Origin: Paraburkholderia franconis
Lineage (GTDB): Bacteria > Pseudomonadota > Gammaproteobacteria > Burkholderiales > Burkholderiaceae
Direction: 5' to 3'
Assembly: GCF_009362735.1 (NCBI RefSeq)
Contig: NZ_WHNP01000044.1
Location: forward strand, 1-60,974
DNA: 60,974 nt
Part shown: piece by piece, positions 58,758 through 60,974 of the stretch
How the letters are laid out: each line of letters opens with the position of its first letter
Numbering within the stretch: the stretch's first letter is position 1
Made by a program: the position numbers and the translations under genes
The notes under the pieces: model-generated
What the model was told of the DNA's origin: nothing
The model's database searches: none
What the model saw: the letters and a program-made list of their open reading frames with translations, nothing else

Positions 58758-59759
58758 ATGACTGCCATTACTCTCTTGGGCGAATCGCAATTGCGCGAAC
58801 TCGTACCGCTCGATCTCGCAGCGATCGATCAAGTCGAATCCGCGTTTCTGTCGCTTGCGACGGAGCCCGTCGCGATGCCGCCCATCTTGCGGCTCGACCT
58901 GCCCGAGCATCGCGGCGAAGTCGATGTGAAGACTGCCTATCTGCCGCGCTTCGACAGCTTCGCGATCAAGGTGAGCCCCGGCTTCTTCGATAACCCGAAG
59001 CTCGGTTTGCCGAGCCTCAACGGACTGATGCTCGTTCTGTCGGCGAAAACAGGCCTCACGGAAGCGGTGTTGCTCGACAACGGCTATCTGACGGCCGTGC
59101 GGACGGCGGCCGCAGGCGCCGTCGCGGCGCGCTGGCTCGCGAAGCAGCAGGCGCCGGGCGTTGCCGTGATCGGCGCGGGCGAGCAGGCGCGTCTGCAATT
59201 GCAGGCATTGTCGATGGTGCGAAAAATCGAGCGGGTCAAGGTGTGGGCGCGCAATCGCGCGAACGCCGAGCAATTCGCGGCGGACATGTCCGCGCAATTG
59301 CACATTGCCGCAGAAGTCGCGCGCGACGTTCATCACGCGCTCGCCGAAGCCGACATCGCGATCACCACGACGCCGAGCACCGAGCCGCTGCTCCAGGCCG
59401 CGGACCTGCATCCCGGCCTGCACATCACGGCGATGGGCTCGGACGCGGAACACAAGAACGAAATCGCGCCGCAAGCACTCGCGGCGGCGCGCTACGTATG
59501 CGATCGCGTCACGCAGACGCGCGTGCTCGGCGAACTGCATCACGCGATCGAAGCCGGTGTCGTCGATGAGGATGCAAAGCATGCAGAGCTTGGACAGATC
59601 ATCGCAGGACAGGCCAAAGGACGCACGAGCGACAGCGACATCACGCTGTGCGATCTCACGGGCACGGGCGCGCAGGACACGGCCATCGCGACGCTCGCCG
59701 TCGCGCGCGCCCGCGCGGCCAACGCAGGCACCATTTTCCGTAACGACATGAAGCGCTGA
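58758..59759 (+). CDS. eutC: Hydroxyectoine utilisation protein, ornithine cyclodeaminase/mu-crystallin family
   Basis: A 333-residue NAD(P)-binding protein: TAYLPRFDSFAIKVSPGFFDNPKLGLPSLNGLMLVLSAKTGLTEAVLLDNGYLTAVRTAAAGAVAARWLA is the substrate-binding region, and GVAVIGAGEQARLQLQAL the Rossmann motif of the ornithine-cyclodeaminase family. EutC is proposed to reduce the imine formed by EutB, giving ectoine. AAGGAG lies six bases before ATG. It is followed nine bases later by doeA. Confidence 0.92.
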   Translation: MTAITLLGESQLRELVPLDLAAIDQVESAFLSLATEPVAMPPILRLDLPEHRGEVDVKTAYLPRFDSFAIKVSPGFFDNPKLGLPSLNGLMLVLSAKTGLTEAVLLDNGYLTAVRTAAAGAVAARWLAKQQAPGVAVIGAGEQARLQLQALSMVRKIERVKVWARNRANAEQFAADMSAQLHIAAEVARDVHHALAEADIAITTTPSTEPLLQAADLHPGLHITAMGSDAEHKNEIAPQALAAARYVCDRVTQTRVLGELHHAIEAGVVDEDAKHAELGQIIAGQAKGRTSDSDITLCDLTGTGAQDTAIATLAVARARAANAGTIFRNDMKR

Positions 59760-59768
59760 GAGGAGACC

Positions 59769-60974
59769 ATGTCAGATACATCCCAACAGGCGGCGACCCC
59801 CGTGGTTCGTTTGCCTTTCGATCGCGCCGAATACGACGCACGCATCGCGAAGACACGCAAGGCGATGGAAAAGGCGCAGATCGATCTGCTGATCGTCACC
59901 GACCCGACCAACATGGCGTGGCTCACGGGCTACGACGGCTGGTCGTTCTATGTGCATCAATGCGTGCTGCTCGCGCTCGACGGCGAGCCCGTCTGGTACG
60001 GCCGTGGACAGGACGCGAACGGCGCGTTGCGCACCGTGTTCATGAAGCGCGAGAACATCATCGGCTATCCCGATCACTATGTGCAGTCCACCGAGCGTCA
60101 TCCGATGGACTATCTCGCGCGTGAAGTGATCGAGGCGCGCGGCTGGCAGACGCGCCGCATCGGCGTCGAGATGGACAACTACTATTTCAGCGCCGCGGCC
60201 TATGCATCGTTGCAGCGCAATCTGCCGAACGCGACGTGGCGCGATGCGACGGCGCTCGTCAACTGGCAGCGTGCCATCAAGTCGCCGCGCGAGATCGAGT
60301 ACATGCGCATTGCCGCGCGCATCGTCGAGAAGATGCACGCGCGTATCGTCGCGCGGATCGAGCCGGGCATGCGCAAGAGCGATCTCGTCGCCGATATCTA
60401 TTCGGCGGGGATCACAGGCATCGACGGCTACGGCGGCGACTATCCCGCGATCGTGCCGCTGCTGCCGACAGGCGCCGATGCCGCCGCGCCGCATCTGACC
60501 TGGGACGACTCGCCATTCGAAAAGAACGCGGGCACGTTCTTCGAAATCGCCGGCTGCTTCAAGCGCTATCACTGCCCGCAGTCGCGCACGGTGTATCTCG
60601 GCAAGCCGCCGCAGCATTTCATCGATGCGGAAAAGGCCGTGGTCGAAGGCATCGAAATGGGGCTGGCGGCCGCGAAGCCGGGCAATACCTGCGAGGACAT
60701 CGCGAATGCGTTCTTTGCGGTGCTGCGCAAATCGGGCATCGAGAAGAACAGCCGCTGTGGCTATCCGATCGGCGCGAGCTATCCGCCGGACTGGGGCGAG
60801 CGCACGATGAGCCTGCGTCCCGGGGACAAGACGGTCCTCGAACCCGGCATGACGTTCCACTTCATGCCGGGGCTGTGGCTCGACGACTGGGGACTCGAAA
60901 TCACGGAAAGCATCCTGATTACGGAGTCGGGTGTCGAGCCGTTCTGCAATACGCCGCGCAAGCTGTTCATCAAG
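59769..60974 (+). CDS. doeA: Ectoine hydrolase (3' end outside window)
   Basis: A creatinase/aminopeptidase P-fold (M24) enzyme. The 402 visible residues run off the window end without a stop; family members are about 400 residues, so it is nearly complete. MAWLTGYDGWSFYVHQCVLL and the C-terminal GYPIGASYPPDWGERTMSLRPGD...LEPGMTFHFMPGLW match DoeA. DoeA (also called EutD) opens the ectoine ring to N-alpha/gamma-acetyl-diaminobutyrate. It begins nine bases after eutC with AGGAGA upstream. doeB and the later genes presumably follow. Confidence 0.9.
   Translation, partial: MSDTSQQAATPVVRLPFDRAEYDARIAKTRKAMEKAQIDLLIVTDPTNMAWLTGYDGWSFYVHQCVLLALDGEPVWYGRGQDANGALRTVFMKRENIIGYPDHYVQSTERHPMDYLAREVIEARGWQTRRIGVEMDNYYFSAAAYASLQRNLPNATWRDATALVNWQRAIKSPREIEYMRIAARIVEKMHARIVARIEPGMRKSDLVADIYSAGITGIDGYGGDYPAIVPLLPTGADAAAPHLTWDDSPFEKNAGTFFEIAGCFKRYHCPQSRTVYLGKPPQHFIDAEKAVVEGIEMGLAAAKPGNTCEDIANAFFAVLRKSGIEKNSRCGYPIGASYPPDWGERTMSLRPGDKTVLEPGMTFHFMPGLWLDDWGLEITESILITESGVEPFCNTPRKLFIK

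Overview
The window is a high-GC, gene-dense chromosomal segment from a betaproteobacterium of the Burkholderia/Paraburkholderia type. Supporting features are two Burkholderia-style general porins with the AQSSVTLYG start of the mature protein, a phasin (polyhydroxyalkanoate granules), a DUF4148 secreted protein, two small H-NS-like proteins, and many LysR, TetR, LacI and XRE regulators next to short catabolic operons. I see no rRNA or tRNA genes, no insertion sequences, no phage genes and no CRISPR array.

Layout. 0-5 kb: the 3' end of an acyl-CoA dehydrogenase, a divergent XRE-regulator/unknown-protein pair, two small proteins, an MFS transporter and an alpha/beta hydrolase. 5.6-12.8 kb: ketopantoate reductase, VOC protein plus glutathione transferase with a divergent TetR regulator, a DUF4148 protein, a lipoprotein, a phasin, an AT-rich gene-free stretch, and a LysR regulator. 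12.8-18.4 kb: a probable LacI-family regulon made of an SDR dehydrogenase and a four-gene operon (membrane di-iron desaturase/hydroxylase, Rieske ferredoxin, FAD-dependent ferredoxin reductase, TIM-barrel isomerase-like protein), which looks like a complete oxygenase system of unknown substrate. 18.9-30.5 kb: porin, pirin/DoxX with LysR, DUF3311-MctP monocarboxylate uptake, a class A penicillin-binding protein, PhoD-like phosphatase and DUF72. 30.9-41.6 kb: acyl-CoA synthetase, protocatechuate 3,4-dioxygenase pcaHG with divergent pcaQ, 4-hydroxyphenylpyruvate dioxygenase, and an XRE-cupin regulator divergent from an ALDH7-type dehydrogenase and FAD oxidase that probably degrade pipecolate/lysine.

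41.6-47.6 kb: small membrane and secreted proteins, a second porin, a HIT protein and two notable non-coding areas: an orphan strong terminator near 45.07 kb, and three colinear 58-bp repeats near 46.46-46.81 kb, each carrying an inverted pair of DnaA-box-like nonamers. 47.65-50.99 kb: a tightly coupled four-gene cassette (CDP-alcohol phosphotransferase, Fe(II)/2-oxoglutarate oxygenase, HpnL/LPG-synthase-type membrane protein, cytidylyltransferase-like enzyme). It looks like a self-contained pathway for making, hydroxylating and moving a phospho-alcohol lipid or glycan decoration, and is my best candidate for an undescribed system. 51.1-52.5 kb: an MFS efflux pump.

52.6 kb to the end: an ectoine/5-hydroxyectoine uptake and degradation locus. 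It has an ehuBCDA ABC transporter on the minus strand, and divergently the MocR/GabR-type regulator enuR followed by eutB, eutC and an ectoine hydrolase (doeA) that runs off the window. No eutA lies between enuR and doeA. A duplicated approximately 60-bp element precedes both enuR and eutC.
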